A stretch of 64,000 nt of DNA from Eutypa lata (GCA_022661535.1 JAKULF010000004.1:5518001-5582000); one strand, 5' to 3'. Counted from the stretch's first letter, positions 44,902-59,194 are shown. Numbers and translations are program-made. Notes: generated from the sequence alone by a model not told the origin.

Positions 44902-47414
44902 GATATGCAGATGCACTGCGGCTGTAAGTAGGCGTTGTATACACATGTGAGTCAAGAGAGTTATGTTTAGATTTGTGCCTAGATGGCCGCATAGGCTGTT
45001 TATAAGAGCTGGGCTACGGCATGGAGAGGTAAGATAGGCATCGGCTGGCCGAAAACGGCGAGGCTCCAATGCTTGAAATACATACAACTCCATTCACCGC
45101 ATTCTTCCTATCGCATTCTAAGGAATTCCGAGTCTCATCTCTTTGTTAACACACACACGCTCACATGACGTCGAAGCAGCTATTCGGAAGAGCCGGAGAT
45201 TATGTGCTGCTCTCCCGGTTTCCCGGGGGCTTGCCCACATTATCTGACTCAACCCGGGGGTTCGCATTCTGAGAGAAACTGGCGACAACCCCGACCAATC
45301 TCTGGTGCCAGCGCTGATTACACCGCCGTCTCACCCGCTCGTTGGTCAGATTTCACATCACACGATAGATAGACGCAAGGCTGTGGCTCAATTTTATTGG
45401 CGAAAAGGAATACCGGCTGCATCGGGAATCCATCACGTCTCCATCCCCAGCTCAGTTCCGCTCATGTGAGACTTGCACATAACTATCTACAGAAATAAGC
45501 TGATAAGAGTTGAGTGGAAAATAGTTTAGCTAGACTGGAGAATTCCCTTTTAGCGCAAAAGAAAAAAAAAAGACCAAAAGAACGGTTGAATCATAGATTT
45601 CAAGCTATCTATCTAATAGCGATTGTTAGCCTTAGGCGATGTAAAATCTCGACTTTGTTCCGGCAGAAGGAGAGGAAAAAAGTTGACGTCGGAAACAATG
45701 TGCCGGCGCTGAGGTCACAGCCCGCTAATTCCGCGCTGCTCCGGAGAGCTAAGTACGTGGATCCATGCCAAGCAACGGTGGGAATTTGTGGTGGTCAGAA
45801 TAATATTGTGAATACCTCCTACTTATACATTGAGAAAGCCGGTTTGGTCTTTTGGAACAGAAATATATGAAAATGTGACACTGCGCATATTTTTTTTTTT
45901 GTGAACAAGACCGCTGGTTGCTGTCTGCTTATCATTGCACTCTTCCCCATTCCGCTGATTTGGGGGTCTCGTGAATTAATAATGAGGGGAGTGAGAATTT
46001 GTAATTCACTCAATATTTTGGGCATCATTCGGCGAAGATGATATACGTATCACATAACTACATACCTATGTAGGTGGGCTTGACTAACTACATAACTGTG
46101 GTCGGTTTTGTAAAGCCCCACTAACTTTCATCCCTTTCTTTGTGACGAGCGCATGGGAATCTCTGAATCCCATGTGGCGCTTTAACCAGCAACTCCGATG
46201 TTTACGGAAGCGCCGGGCACGACACAATGATCGATTTGCTCAGCACTCCATACTTCCAGTATCCCCACCAGCCCCGCAGACTGGGTAGCGAGCCAACGGC
46301 CAAATCAAGCACAAGAGGTTCTATTCAGCTGGTCCTCGGTCTTTCGCCCTCGGCCTCTTTCTCTCTAGGGGTAAGGCATGTGGAGCTTGACAACACAGAA
46401 ACATCCCACCCTTCGACAACGATAAGTACTACAGGAAGACACTGGTCGAGTTAGCCGCGCATAGAGACCGAAATTCATACATATGTAACAGGTATCCGAC
46501 TCACTAATTTGCATTGAACCCCCTGTTTTATTGCAAGAGGAGCACTCTTACTCAATGGGTTGACGGTTTTGTCACAGCTTATAGCTGCTTTTCCTCCGAA
46601 ACGTATTCATATTATTGGCGGTAATATTCCCCGATCAGCTGTAGTATAAGCATATATATTAAATATCTTCATTTTATGTTTCATATTGGTCGTTGGCTAG
46701 ACCTGTCCAAAAATCCCGTGAGAGTGCTTTCTCGGTAGGAAGTTAAGGACAACCTTTATAACAAAACAAGGGGTAATTATGTCAAGCCACTAAAATTACC
46801 CGTTGCAGTAGCGAATTAACTAGTTTAGGTATGCAGCGCTAGGTTAGTTGGCCGTGGTGACAGTTGTGCTGAGGGAAGCCTCACCATGGCATGGCGTGAA
46901 TAGGTATGTATCTAGAGGCTTGCCAGCGTAGGTCTAAGGGGCGAAGTACGTATATAGTCAGTGCGGGTAGATATATCTCAAACACGCCCCGACAATAACC
47001 ATGCAAGATAGGAGGAAGTAAAATAGAAGGCATATGTGCTAACTGAGCATCATGCGTTATCGTATTGTACTGAGCCGACCCATGACAAGAAAATGGGCAG
47101 CCATAGAAGAAGGAACTAACTAATCTAATTGATACAGGTGGGAGAAAAAAAAAAGAGCAACTCAAAGAATTGGAATACAAGATAAGCCCCCCCAACGCCA
47201 TCCATTACGCCTAGTTGATGAGGATATTTCGGGGACGGTATGGACTATGTACGTAGGTAGGCTCAGGGCACAGCCACAGACAACAGCCAAAGCATACCTA
47301 ACTTACTTAAGCACCTACATCACCCTTCGCCGACCGATCCAGAGCAAACAAACACCGAACAGCCACAACAACTACAACAACATAACATCATCATGCCCGT
47401 CGTCATCATTATTA
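44902..47414. other. Intergenic, no gene recognised
   Basis: About 2.5 kb. Frames of up to 118 codons occur (for example 45514-45870, with a Lys run from an A tract) but none is convincing. Confidence 0.5.
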
Positions 47415-50400
47415 TCATCGCCAAACAATACCTCCCCTCTCCTTCTTCCCCGGACCAGCACCAGCTCCAGCCCCACCAGCAGCCATGCCCGCCCCACCAA
47501 TAGTGATGCGTCGCGCCTTGCCGCCACCGATGTTATCGCTGCCGCCACTGACGACCCTACCACCAGGGACCCGATCACTAGGGGGGCTGCCCATCGCCCT
47601 CGGGATGCCCAACCCCATGCGCCGCGCCTGACCCGGCGTCAGCGCCCTCGCCTCGCGCACACTAACGTCCGTCGGTGAGCAGCTGATAGGTGGACTCCGA
47701 CGACGCTCGGCGCTACCACGGCGCAGGCGCGAGATGCCGTTGGAGGTCGATGCTAGGGGGTGGTGGTATTGGTATGGATGGTGGTGGTGCGAGGGCGGCG
47801 AGGGACCCGACATGCTCGGCCGGTGGTGCGGGATGAAGCCCGCCGATGAGACGCGACGTGGTCCGAGACCTCCGCCAATAGCGGACCCGCCGCCTCCTCC
47901 TGGTGCGGCCGACGAGAGTCGGTCTCGGCGCTTGGAGGCGTGTAGGGCGAAGCGGAGCTTCGATGAATCGATCATGGAGGTCTCCGAGTCAGAACCTGAT
48001 GGAGGATGGTTCTCGTCCGTGATGGATAGAAGGGATGTGTTACCACCACCACCGCCGCCGGCGAGGGAGGGCGGAACGGGAATCCCCGATGCGGGCGACG
48101 TGGCGGGTCGCGGGCTCAGCGACGTGAGGCGCGTTCTCGGCGAAGAACCGATATTAGCGGTCTTCGAGGCGTCGAGGTTGCGTAGCGGGCTGGCCCGATC
48201 CTCGGCATCGGAGGACGACAAGCGCGCCGCCACGGGCGATCCGGCGTGAGCGTTAGAGGGCCGCGCCTTGGAGAGGAAGCCGGCCTGGAACCTGTTAGGT
48301 TTCGAGGCAGCCAGGGCGGACGGCTCGGGAGCCGTAAGGGAGATAGTCGAGTCATCGTCCGTCGAGTTCGAGTCGTTGCTGCTGCGCGTGAGGTACAGGG
48401 GAATAGCCGGGACCTGAGGAGGCGGCAGCGCCTTCTGCAGCGAGGCCCGCTCGGGGCTCGAGTCGAACTTCATAGGCGTCTTCTCGAAGTCCGCCAGGGT
48501 GCCGGATTCGCCGTCGTCGTCGCGCCAGCGCACCGCGCGCTTGGCCGCCGGCGACTTCTTCACGGGCGTAAATGCGACGTTCTTCTTAGTGCTGAGCGCC
48601 CTACGCCGTCGCGGAGAGCCCTTGATGGGCGATGCGAACATGGGTTGGGGGTGCGAGGCGGCGAGCGCGGCGAGCTGGGGATTCGGGATCGCCTTCACCG
48701 CGCCTCTCGACATGCTCATCTTCTTGCGCTTAGGGGTGCCGCGCTTGGTCGGCGGGAACACTTCCACGGGCATCTTCGCTCCGTCGGGCTTGACAACCTG
48801 CGAGGCAGCGGAGAAGCCGGTGTCCAGAAGTCGGTTTATGATCGTCTTAGCGTGAGCCACTGCCTCTTCCTCGTCCATGTTCATGGTCTCGGATAGCGAC
48901 GCGAGAATTTCAAACTGCGCAGTAAGCAAGACCTGCATCATGGAAGCATCACCCGCCCTTTCCTGCTCCAGGACTTCTCTGCTGGCTTCGCGAGCAAAGT
49001 TCGCCTTTACAAGCTCGGCTTCTCTTGTTAAGCTAGCAATCTGGCCAGTGTCGGCTTGCCCATCACTCGGTAGTTGATTGATACTGTGCTGAAGAGCTCC
49101 GTCAATAGCGCGCTCCCAGTTCGTCTTCTCCAACCTCTGGTGTAGATGTTGCCGGCTGTTCTCTAGCTCTATTAGGATGCCTTGAGCCGTTTTTCGCATG
49201 GCGGCTAGGTTAGACGGCATAGCATCCTCATCCTCCTTGGCATCGCAAACCGTGTCGAAGGCCGCAATCCAGGAGGAAAGCAGGCTAATGCGCCGTTCAA
49301 TCGCTCGGAGTTTCTTCATGGCGTTCACCTTATCCTGCCTCTCCTGTGAAGAGTTGTCATACGCCGTGCGAATTCTCTGCACGCCTTCTCGGACGCAAGC
49401 GTCCCTCTTCTCCAACTGCTTTCTGAACTTGGCGAAGAATGTCTGTTCTGCGTTCTTCTGCTGAGCCTTGAGCTCGTTGATCAACGCCATCTGCTCGTCA
49501 ATCTTGACCAGGAAGTCCTTAACGTGTCGGTTGACGTTGAAGACATTCCTGGTGACTTTTGTCTGGATGTTCTTTGCCCGGTTCGCGTACCGGAGAGTGT
49601 TCTGTGTCTCATCGAAGTGGATACTAGATGGACTGACGCACACAATCATGACCGTCTTGCAGTTCCCACCGAGGGAGAACTTGAGGAGTCGCGTGAGTTT
49701 GCTGTTTCGGTAAGGGACGTGGTTCCTTTTACGGGGATCACAAAGTGCGTTAATACAACTACCCAGGGCGAGTAGGGATTTGTTGATATTCGCACCCTCC
49801 AACAGACGCTCGCCTCGATTCTTCGTTGCGCTAGCACGTTCACTTCCCGCGAGATCGATGATGCTAAGGGTAGCCATCGTATGCGGCTCGTTGACGGCTG
49901 CGTTTCTGTCCTTCTGCGCTACGTTGATCTGAAGAACGGCATGCGAACGTGAAGAAGTCGCATTGGCTTCTGTTGGTGACACGGTTCGGTACTCGTTACC
50001 TTTAACGATCATGTCCATAACCTCTTGAACGTTAGTTGGGTGGTGGCTAGTGAGCCCAGCAACCATGACGGCCTGGTTGCAGTCCTCACGGAGCATTAAT
50101 CCTTGTTTGCTGCCTCCGGGGACTAGTAGATCGCGTATGGTCTCGTTGTAAATCTCAAGATAGGATAGTGAGATCTCGGTATGCTTTTCGTCGCTTCTAT
50201 CGGCAATCTTCTCAAATAGCTCTTGCATCGTCAGGAATATAATGCCGGGCATCTGGGCTGTGCCCGTAATCGTGTGCGTCTTGCCACATCCCGTAGCACC
50301 GTACGCGAAAACCGTAGCATTGTAGCCATCGAGGACACTATCGAGGAGGTTCTTTGTTGTTGATTCGTATACTTCTGTCTGTGAGGTGTTGTCGTCGAAT

Positions 50401-50879
50401 ACTCTATCGAAAGCGAAGACTTGGTCCTTGACCTTCTTGCCGTTGGGTACCACGGATCTTGAGAACTTCTGGACTGGGTTATCTTCAGGTGGGTCGAAGA
50501 CTCTATAACAAGGCATCAGTAAGGCTGTTGAAGGATATGAAGGGTTGTTGGCAAATGCTTACAAGCATCTCTCGTCGATCACCTTGACCACTGATCGTAT
50601 ACCGCTTTGTTTAAGTTTCGGTGTCGGAGCTCCAGCTAGTGAACCGTCTCCCAGAAATACTGTGTTGTCATCACTTCGATGACTGAATGGCTGTTAGCTT
50701 TTTGCAATGTGTCCCTTCTTTAAAATTGTAGATGTTGACATACAGCTGAGCAGCTTCTCTGATAGTGAAGGGTCGCACTCGAACTGTAATATGGAGATTA
50801 GAATGGCTCTGCTTCGTTACCGCGTAGGTCTCATACCTGCGACTGTAATAGATGAAGCCCCCGGATCCGTCACCGCCAT
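47415..50879 (-). CDS. Kinesin-8 (Kip3/KipB-type) motor protein
   Basis: Four exons close in phase: 50879-50837, 50783-50744, 50682-50563 and 50502-47415, giving 1,096 residues. The first three are short and carry the start of the motor, SITVAVRVRPFTIREAAQL. The motor has P-loop GATGCGKT (136-143), switch I NATSSRSH (248-255) and switch II DLAGSE (284-289), then the neck-helix region NVNRHVKDFLVKIDEQM. A coiled-coil-like segment spans about residues 400-530, and a long Ser/Pro/Gly-rich tail with many basic patches follows. Kinesin-8 motors walk to microtubule plus ends and shorten them, which sets spindle length and nuclear position. The large N-terminal insertion (about residues 35-60) before the conserved VFDPPEDN is a usual kinesin-8 feature. 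The gene is intact. Confidence 0.93.
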
Positions 50880-51804
50880 GTTGATAATTACTTCATGCAC
50901 TCTAGAGCGCCTATATACTGTTTCGCATCCAAGATGTGTCCAACTTGACACTCGGTAGGAATATCGGACGAATAGTCGGGCAATGTAAACAAAATCGACA
51001 AGTCCAAGTGCACTGTCAACAAGAATGTATATGTATCTCGTCAAAACTTGGAAAACTCGTTCAAAAAGGACCAAATACGATATATGTCGATGAGGGATCT
51101 AGGCTGCTTCGTTTCGTTAGTACTGACTGGATGTATGTACGTATGCAAAGATGAAGTTTCCAAATTGTATGTAAGCATTTGCGACTTGAATCGGTAAGAT
51201 AAAGAGATATGACATCGGGATCTGTTTCGTTTTTTGACGCTAAAAGGTCACCACAGCAACCGGCAGCCACTAGGTCGCTACCTTAAATGTAGCGTCGCAA
51301 TTAGGGGTGAAGGTGGGGTCAAAACATAGCTGTACGATGGTGGTTCGCCTTAATCAAGCTTCAGGCACCCCACCATAACTACAGTACCTAGACTTGTTAT
51401 TGTCCTTAGTAGATCTCCTATTAATGCGTAAACAAACTTCTAAAGTTATGAAGATAGCCAACTACTCTATGAATCCTAGCTAAGAATTTGAGATGAGTCG
51501 AAAGCGGACCTCATACAGCCAGGGTAGACGATGACTCCCTGGTTCTCGAGTCAGCTCAAGCCAGACACGTGTAATGTAAACAGGCTAACTTAATGCTACT
51601 AACCAACTACATACTAAATCACAGATGCCAATTAATTACAAGATTGATGTCTTCATGCTCAACGTCAATACAACCATTCACCGCCGGTGGCACCGATATG
51701 AGTACAAGGTGTCAATTACGTAGTAATGGATGTACTACAAGCACAATTACTTATTACTATCTAATAACTAACCCTATCGTCAACCTCGTAGTTACCTATC
51801 TTCC
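50880..51804. other. Intergenic, no gene recognised
   Basis: Promoter region of the kinesin gene (minus strand) and the 3' flank of the GH115 gene. Confidence 0.5.
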
Positions 51805-54800
51805 TTAACCTAACCTCCCTAGGACTCCAGGGGCATGCGCAAAACTGGTCCGGTTATTCGCCCGCACCTCGTCGCGTCCGAAGAGGAAGCTCTCGGGTGG
51901 GCCTAGGTAGCTCTGCCTGACGCCGCCAAGGTCGATAATCACCTTCTGGATGATGATGCTCGGCGCCAGTCCCCAGACGCGGAGCGTGTACGCGCCCTCG
52001 GACGGCACCTCCCAGGTCGTCGTAGTGTTGTGAGCCGGGTCCACGCCCCAGACTGCATCTGCGACCGCCGAGTGCCAACCGTCCGGCATGGCGCTACCGA
52101 TGCTAGGTCCGACGAACCTGCGGGTTTGGACTTGCGGCGTCGTAGCGTTGTTCCCCGCCGCTGGGAATAGCGACATCGCGTACTTCACCGGGTCTTCGTC
52201 CGATAGATAGTTCTGCGCCGGCGAGAGGTAGAGCGTCACGTTAGCCGCAGATGTATTGGTGAATAGGTAGATGTCGTATTCGAGCGCCGGTGCCGTCGCC
52301 GGCGTGAGCTGCAGCGTGGTCTGCGGCCATAGGGTGACGCCTCCGAGGGTGCGGCCGTAGTTCTTGAGCGTGTGGTAGGTGAGTTCCGTGGTTCCTGCCA
52401 GGTTGCGCGGCGTGTGGATGCGCTGGTAGTGAGGCCCTTCGATCGAGATGTGTGCGTCTGACTCCACGAAGCCTTCGGTGAAGTTCGAAGGGACCGACCG
52501 CAAGTTGATGGGTAGCTGTACTAGTGGTTTGCTGTACCAGTTGGCGAAGCCTTCTTGGCCGCACCCCGTCGTAAAGTTGATTGTGGCCATGGTGTTGTTG
52601 ATGATCTGGGGCGCATTTTCCCAGTCAATCGAGACGAGCACGCGTGTGTCGGTACCGTTGTCAGGTCCTACTGTCCCGCTGTATTGGGATAATATGACCC
52701 AGGGTAGGTCGGACTCAGCCCACCAGTCACAGTTCATAGTCCCACGGGAATAGACTTCGAACCACCGAGTAGAACTACCATATGGATCAAGTGGTGGGAG
52801 CTCGAGGGTCGTTCCAGAATTGTCGTGGTACCTGTCATCTCCTGGTGTACTCGCATTCAATCCTTCGACGGCGATGCCAACATTTCCAGCGGTCGCTGAC
52901 ACAGCACTTTGGACATATGACAATGCGGGCAAAACATTTCGCATTGGTTGTTGCCAGTATCCGTTGAATCCGAAATGGGTTTCTGTAAAAAAGATTAGAT
53001 GAATTTAACAATCTGGCGAACTACTCAATGTCCTACTCACGGTCAAGCATCCGTCTCCACTTCCCATCGAGGAGCTGGTCCCACCGCGTCGTAAGTTCGC
53101 CGTCCGCTTGGAAATCGGCCAGAACGTTGCTGATCGCGTCATTTGCCGAGTTTCTGTGTTGGTTCGCCCACACCGCGTTCTTCTGCGCGTTGATGTGGAC
53201 TTTGTGGATAATCTGACCGGCCAAGATCGGATGCAGGATCAGCTCGAAAAACGCCGGCTGGATGCTGTCATCTATCTCGTCGTAGATCGCTTGCGCGTCG
53301 GCCGCAAGAACTGCCCATTGCTCCAAGATCGCGTCGCCCTCGTTGTAGTTGATGGTGGAATACACGTGAGGCTCAACGAGCTCGAATTTTCTCCTGGCTG
53401 CGTACATGCCAAATCGGGTCATGATGTCTGTGATGTCGCCTGCGTACTCTGAGCCAAACTCGCGAGTCGCCCAAGCCTGAGTCCATTCGCTCACGTTGTC
53501 TAACGACCACTTGTCGATATCGTAGGCCATGTCGAGGAAATGCGTAAGAGGAATCTCAAGAGGTTTCAAGTCTCCCACATTCACAACCCAGATCCGATCA
53601 GCACCATGTGCATAGGCCAGCTGCATCTGTTCAGCAGTCTTCTCTAACTGCACCGTGTTAATCCACTTGTAGCTCCTAGGGTCGCCCACGTAATCGAAAT
53701 GGTAGTACACGCCGGCACCGCCAGATCTAGACTTCTCATCTTTGATCGGAACCCTGCGGATGTTACCCCAGTTGTCATCGGCCCATAGAAGAGTGATATC
53801 CTCGGGAATCGTCAAGCCTTCCAGAATATAGGACATAACTTCCTTATACAGACACCACGTCTGCGGAACCTCCGCAATATCTACCTCGAGCACATCTTCG
53901 ATTATTGCCCGCTGGTGCTGAACGAGTGTCTCTAGCATGCTAACAATAACCTCTACACCGAGTCCTTCGATAGCCGTGTCGCCTGTGCCTCGCATGCCCA
54001 TAGTCCACACGCTATTCCGAGCATATGGCTTCGCGCGCTGTGCGCCATATACGAAGTACTCGTCGATCGTCTCATTATTCTCGTTATACGCCCAAGGGCC
54101 AAGCCCCTCATTAATATAAAATGTGCCGAACTCATTCTGCGCGCGCATCATGGGCTCTGTGTGGGAGCTGCCCAGAACGACCTCCCACGCGTCCGCGAGC
54201 GGTTGGTTGGCGGGGTCGTCGATCTCGAACATAGTGCCCCAGAGGGCCGGCCAGAGGTAGTTGGCGCGCAGCCGGAGGAGGACCTCGAACACGTTCGCGT
54301 AGAAGTCGTGACCGTAGCCTACCCCGTATGGGGTGTCCTGGTAGTTCTCCTGCACCCAGCCCGACAGCCCCGGCTGTTCATCGTTGATGAAGAAGCCTCG
54401 GTACTTGACCGACGGCGGGCCCTGAACCTTGGCTTCTGGTAGAACGAAGATGTCCTTGTTCTGCTTCACGGGTACGTCGGCCCACCAGTACCACGGGCTG
54501 ACTCCGATCTGCTCGCTTATGTCGTAGACGCCGAAAATGGTCCCGCGAGCGTCGCTGCCAGCAATAACCACCGCCTTAGAAGAGCCTGGTATCGGCTCAT
54601 CAACGAGCTGAGTGGTAAATGATTCCCACTTTCCATCGATCGCCGAGATATCCAGTTTTCCGGCATTGACCAGATCGTCGATGAATTTGGAATGTCCAAC
54701 TGTGCCTACAATGACTACAGTGTCTGTTGCTGAGGGATCGACGTAGTCTGGTCCGTAGAAGTATTGGGTATCATTAACGGAGTACTGCTCATTCGTCAAC

Positions 54801-55185
54801 CAGGTTCAATATCCATTAGCAGGTCATGTTGATGCTGTGACTCCGGAATTAAAGAAATAACACTTACGTGCGTGTAATTGGTCGTTATTGGGTTATACGT
54901 ATACACCGCGGGCTCGGCACCTGTCTTCCCATTACTAAGGGTGAAATTAGTCCCCGTTACTCGGCCAAAATCTTTCGCTAGGTCGCCCGCTGCTCGGATT
55001 ACACCCCAGTAGTCATCGCTAGACACGAGGACCTGCGGTTGCGAGGCAGAGCTTCCAGCTATTTGGAACGCATCGGGAACCTCTTCGAAGCTAATGAGAG
55101 GCTGCTGTCCCAGTGCTGAAGCCAAGGATGCCAATACACCACCAATGGCTACCGCCAACGACAGTGATACCCGTCGTATTCTCAT
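51805..55185 (-). CDS. Secreted GH115 xylan alpha-1,2-glucuronidase
   Basis: Three exons close in phase: 55185-54868, 54784-53041 and 52982-51805, giving 1,079 residues. A clear signal peptide opens the protein (MRIRRVSLSLAVAIGGVLAS), so it is exported. The family-115 core follows: the VIAGSDARGTIFGVYDISEQ segment, then SPWYWWADVPV, KYRGFFINDEQPGL, the RLRANYLWPALWG strand, and WADDNWGNIRRVP followed by GVYYHFDYVG, in the usual order. The C-terminal third is a beta-rich region with many N-glycosylation sites. GH115 enzymes remove 4-O-methyl-glucuronic acid side chains from polymeric xylan, so this is a plant-cell-wall degrading function. Introns are 83 and 58 nt with standard donors. No disruption is seen. 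Confidence 0.93.
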
Positions 55186-57662
55186 ATCCGGTTTGCTTGC
55201 TTCAGCTCAATGTTCTCAAGACATGTGGGAATCTTAAGTGTCAGGAAAACGCGTAGCCCACACGGTCTTGAAATGAAAGACGGAGCTAGATTAATCGCGT
55301 ACTGCGCAGGGGAACCACGAACTCTCCATCATGGAGGGGATAATGCAATTAATATACGCAACCCAGCCTCTTGGGTTACCGTCACATAGCCTATAGCTAC
55401 CCACCCGATCTCGTACCGCATTCCGACTGGTCTGGGTGCCCAGCTGGAGAGCGGAGACCGGATCGCGATCATGCAGGGCCAGGCACATGGTACCCCCTCC
55501 TTTGGAGAAAGCCATTCACAGACTTTCGTACCTGAGCTGATGGCTAATCTTGTGCGACATGCGAGCTCCCCGCATGGCGATCTATAGCTAGTGAAGCACT
55601 CATCATTGGAGAGGCTCAAAGGTTTGGTAGCATACCGGCCTAGGCGGGTATTCGAATGACGCTATCGCGAGGAATTGGGATCTTTGGTTTACCTGGGGTC
55701 CCTGGTTCGCTTCACCGGTTAAGTTGCTTCCCCATGTCCCCGCACCGCTCAGGTCTAATCCCAGCCTAGCGATGCCCAGCCGGCGTCCGACTACGTATGA
55801 ATCTATAGAATGGCCAAGGCGGGCCTATAAGTAGGTCCAGGCTAAATAGACAATTCCGGTCAGAGTCGAACGAGTTGAATAGAAAACTCAAAACAACATC
55901 CAAAAGCACTCGAACTGGCATCAACAGCTTATGAAATAGCACATTTAAGACCTCAATGAGCTTGGTTTGAGTTAGAAACAAGGATAAAGACTCCACTCTC
56001 TTCTGGTCTTTATGTTTTAGTATATTGGAGATAATAAGACCTTAGCTAAGTATGTAGTCTAAGGTGCGGAGGAAAGGAGTAATACTTGTTGCATTTAGCC
56101 GGCAACATTGAAAGTGGAGTCCTATATTTATTCAACCAACTCACTTGTTCAGAATTCAGTATTTCAGTCACCTCAACATCCACATTCTCAATAGGAAAAT
56201 TTATTCCATCTCGGCCTGCAAGGGGGTATACACTCAACTTCTAGGAAATTATCACCAAACGCATTGGACTCTTGCTACATGATCAGTATTTGGGGGCGAC
56301 TTCGGTACTATGTTAATACGTAGGCTTGAATATGGATTTGGCTCTTACAGCTAGATCAGTCGGATTAGCTATAGTCAGCCCAGGCATATGTCAATTTTAT
56401 TATATTTGGGCAACTCAAGGCAATACTGTAGTTTCGTGCACAGTAGACATGATTATTACGTGTTCATTACGTAGAATTCTATGTGGCCTATCACAGCTCA
56501 ATAACATTTCAGACGGTAACAAGTTTGGTACCCTTTTTTTCTACTTCAAGCTATTTGGAAGGCGACCGTGTTGAAAATTGCTGTAGTTAACACACGAACG
56601 TTGGATACGCAGAAGCGAAAATGGGTATCAGCAATCATATCGCGTCCCTTGAGTTCGTACTTCCTGAGTAGCTCAAGGATCTAGCTATGTTGGATTAAGA
56701 GGTTGGATTTAGAGGTTGGATATTGCATACATAATGTCTTACCTTGTAATCAATCTTGATTGTCACAAAATTGTTCGTATCATTCTCTACAATATTAGGA
56801 GCCTGGGGTTTTTATCCATTATCGGCAACAATAAGTAGGAATTGCGGCCGTAGCTTGTTAATGACAGCGTATCTCTTACTTAGTTGTGGGGAGCGTCAGT
56901 AAGTGCTCATCCCAATCCGCATCCATTGCATCAAAATGTTTTAGGACTGTGGTAGCAAATGTATGACACTTTAAAACTGTTAGTTAATCATATCACAAAT
57001 AGTTTACGTCACTGTTGGATGCTCACTGTCTCCTGTGGGATTTTCTCCCTGTCGTCGGGCCATCGTGGTAAGTAACATTGTGTCTTCCTCCAAAACGCCA
57101 GAGTATCCCCTTAATCAGATTGTCCAAGAAGATCTAGATATTTAGTATCAGGTATGTTAGAAAAACCGCTTATAGGAAGTTCATAGGACTGTTCGTCTTC
57201 TGGTTTGCTAAGTGAATTGTCGCTAGACACTTCGGGCGGCTCAATCCGAGAGTCAGTGACAAAGGCAGAAGATGTACCCATGACAATCAATACTATAATG
57301 CTACTTCTGAGACTTTGAAATATGGAGTAATGATGAAATGGTTTCCAGCTAAAACATAAGTACGAATCTTAAGCTGCTTGCTCAACCCCTTTTATCACGT
57401 AGAGTATCCATATCGTCTACAAGTGTCACACGTATTAAGTAGAATACAAAAGTCAGGCCATATAGTTGAAAACTGTCAATTTAATATAGGAAATAACTTT
57501 AACTAATACAACGCGGAATCAACAATATAGCATTGCCTCATGCCATGAAGAAAGAAACCATAGTTTTGCATCCTTCCCGACGGCTTCAGACACCCTACAT
57601 CCTTTCATAGGAAAAATAGGCCGAGCCATAAGTAAGAAGCCGTAAAAAGCAGAAGCGTTCCA
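55186..57662. other. Intergenic, no gene recognised
   Basis: About 2.5 kb between the GH115 start and the next gene's end. Only short, unconvincing frames. The stretch at 55.2-55.8 kb is GC-richer and may include the GH115 promoter. Confidence 0.5.
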
Positions 57663-59194
57663 TCATTCTTGGGACTGCTCGGACTGCTCGGACATCCTAG
57701 TTCTGCAAAGCTCAGCAAAGTCCGGAGATGCTATGCGTAGCTCAGTCGGAGGTCCCGGACGCCATTGGGCTCGGTCAATGAAGAACCGTCTGCGCGGCTT
57801 GTCGTCCTCTTTACACATCTTCCACAGGTATTCCCAGTACCATCGACCGTCGTTACGCAGGGGCTGGGGGTTGGCGTAAAGCTCCTCAAAAGTGCGCGCT
57901 TTCAAGGGGATGGGAAGGTCGGTGGAGATCTTGGACCGGTCGCGCATAGTGAGCCCAAACTTATCCAGCGAATTATCCACGGAAGTCTGGTCCGCTGTGG
58001 AAGGTTAGGAAACATTGAAGCTACTAGGTATTGTAGAGAAGGAAGACAATGCTTACCGTAGAAGAGTGGCTTACAGACCGCGCGCTCGTCTAGCACTACC
58101 AGGTTGCCGGTCTCGTCTTTAACGACGAAGTGTAGATTCTAGCATAAGGGTGAGTTTGTGTTACGTCCCACGAGCTCTGGTGGTCTCGATAGGGACTTAC
58201 ATCTCTCTGGTCCTTCCACAGCTGCGGATTGGCACCGAAAAGGGTATGCATAAGTACCCCCCCTTCCGGAATGATTTCAGCGGTTGTGTCTCCCTCCATC
58301 CAGCAGTTGTAGGGCGCAATCAGGTCTGCCAGCTGAAAGGCAAAGGAGTACTAAGATATCTGGAGTCAGTAATTGTCCTTTGAAGATATGATAGCGAGGT
58401 ATGGGATCATTTCGAAAGAGTCCTTTGCTCCCTCTCAGTATCCTCAAACACGAAGGGAGGACAAGAAAAACAAAATCGACTTACAAAGATGGCCGCTTGG
58501 AGAATGCGTACGTTGCGAAGAGCCCTGTCTCGCGCCATCCCCTCGGGTTTACTCTTTGTCAGTTTATATTCCTGGTCCAGGTCTAGGAACAACTAGTCAT
58601 CTATATCAGCCTAGGTGTCTTTTCAGGAGTTGGGCTGAGGGAAGGGGATTTACTCGATCATCAAGCTTGATGACGCCGCGGTTATACGTCCTCGTCACGA
58701 TTATCCCGTGGCCATCAGGGTGATTGTCCAATTTGAATGTAAATTGATCCGGCTCAGTGATCAAGGCGCAATTCGGGGTAGCCCATCCAATGACAACAAG
58801 CGGGAGGTCACAACGCATGCCGGCAAAGATCTGGTTGCGCTCGTACACTTCGAGATTTGGGAGATTGCGCTCCCAATACTTGTCCATTTGCTGGAAATAA
58901 AACAATGCCGACATAGCCACATTGTGACACTATTAAGAGGCCCTTCGGTTAGTTGCAGACGCAAGAACAGTCGCAGGGGATACCTACAGTATCAATGAAA
59001 TGTGGCTCTCGGTTGAACTCTCTGTCTTGCCATAATTGTGGCTCAAACTCCTCTCTGGCCTCGGGGTCGACCATGGGATAACTCCCTCCCGGGGAAGCTG
59101 GAGGCGTAGGGTCATCCTCCGGTACAAACTTCCGCATAATATCGACATCATGAAGCCAGTGCGGGCCAGAAGTTTCAAAGCGGTTCTGATCCAT
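57663..59194 (-). CDS. Six-exon protein of unknown function
   Basis: Exons 59194-58988, 58929-58654, 58592-58485, 58332-58201, 58138-58057 and 57994-57663 all close in phase to 378 residues, which is strong evidence for a real gene. The N-terminus is acidic and Pro-rich (FVPEDDPTPPASPGGSYPMV). The middle has a hydrophobic CDLPLVVIGWATPN segment and a run of charged beta-like strands. The C-terminal part contains RWYWEYLWKMCKED, rich in Trp and Tyr, and ends in a Ser/Glu repeat. No signal peptide, membrane helix or known catalytic motif is visible. I do not recognise the family. The nearest gene on the same strand lies 1.2 kb upstream, so no operon-like context helps. Confidence 0.75.

Noticed and set aside
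44902..45093. A longer start for the serine palmitoyltransferase small subunit
   Set aside because: The added residues are not protein-like and the family begins at the downstream ATG.
45514..45870. A 118-codon frame
   Set aside because: Composition follows an A tract and shows no domain or neighbour support.
47734..48896. Plus-strand frames of 171 and 216 codons opposite the kinesin tail
   Set aside because: They mirror the codon bias of the kinesin gene and show no protein-like motif.
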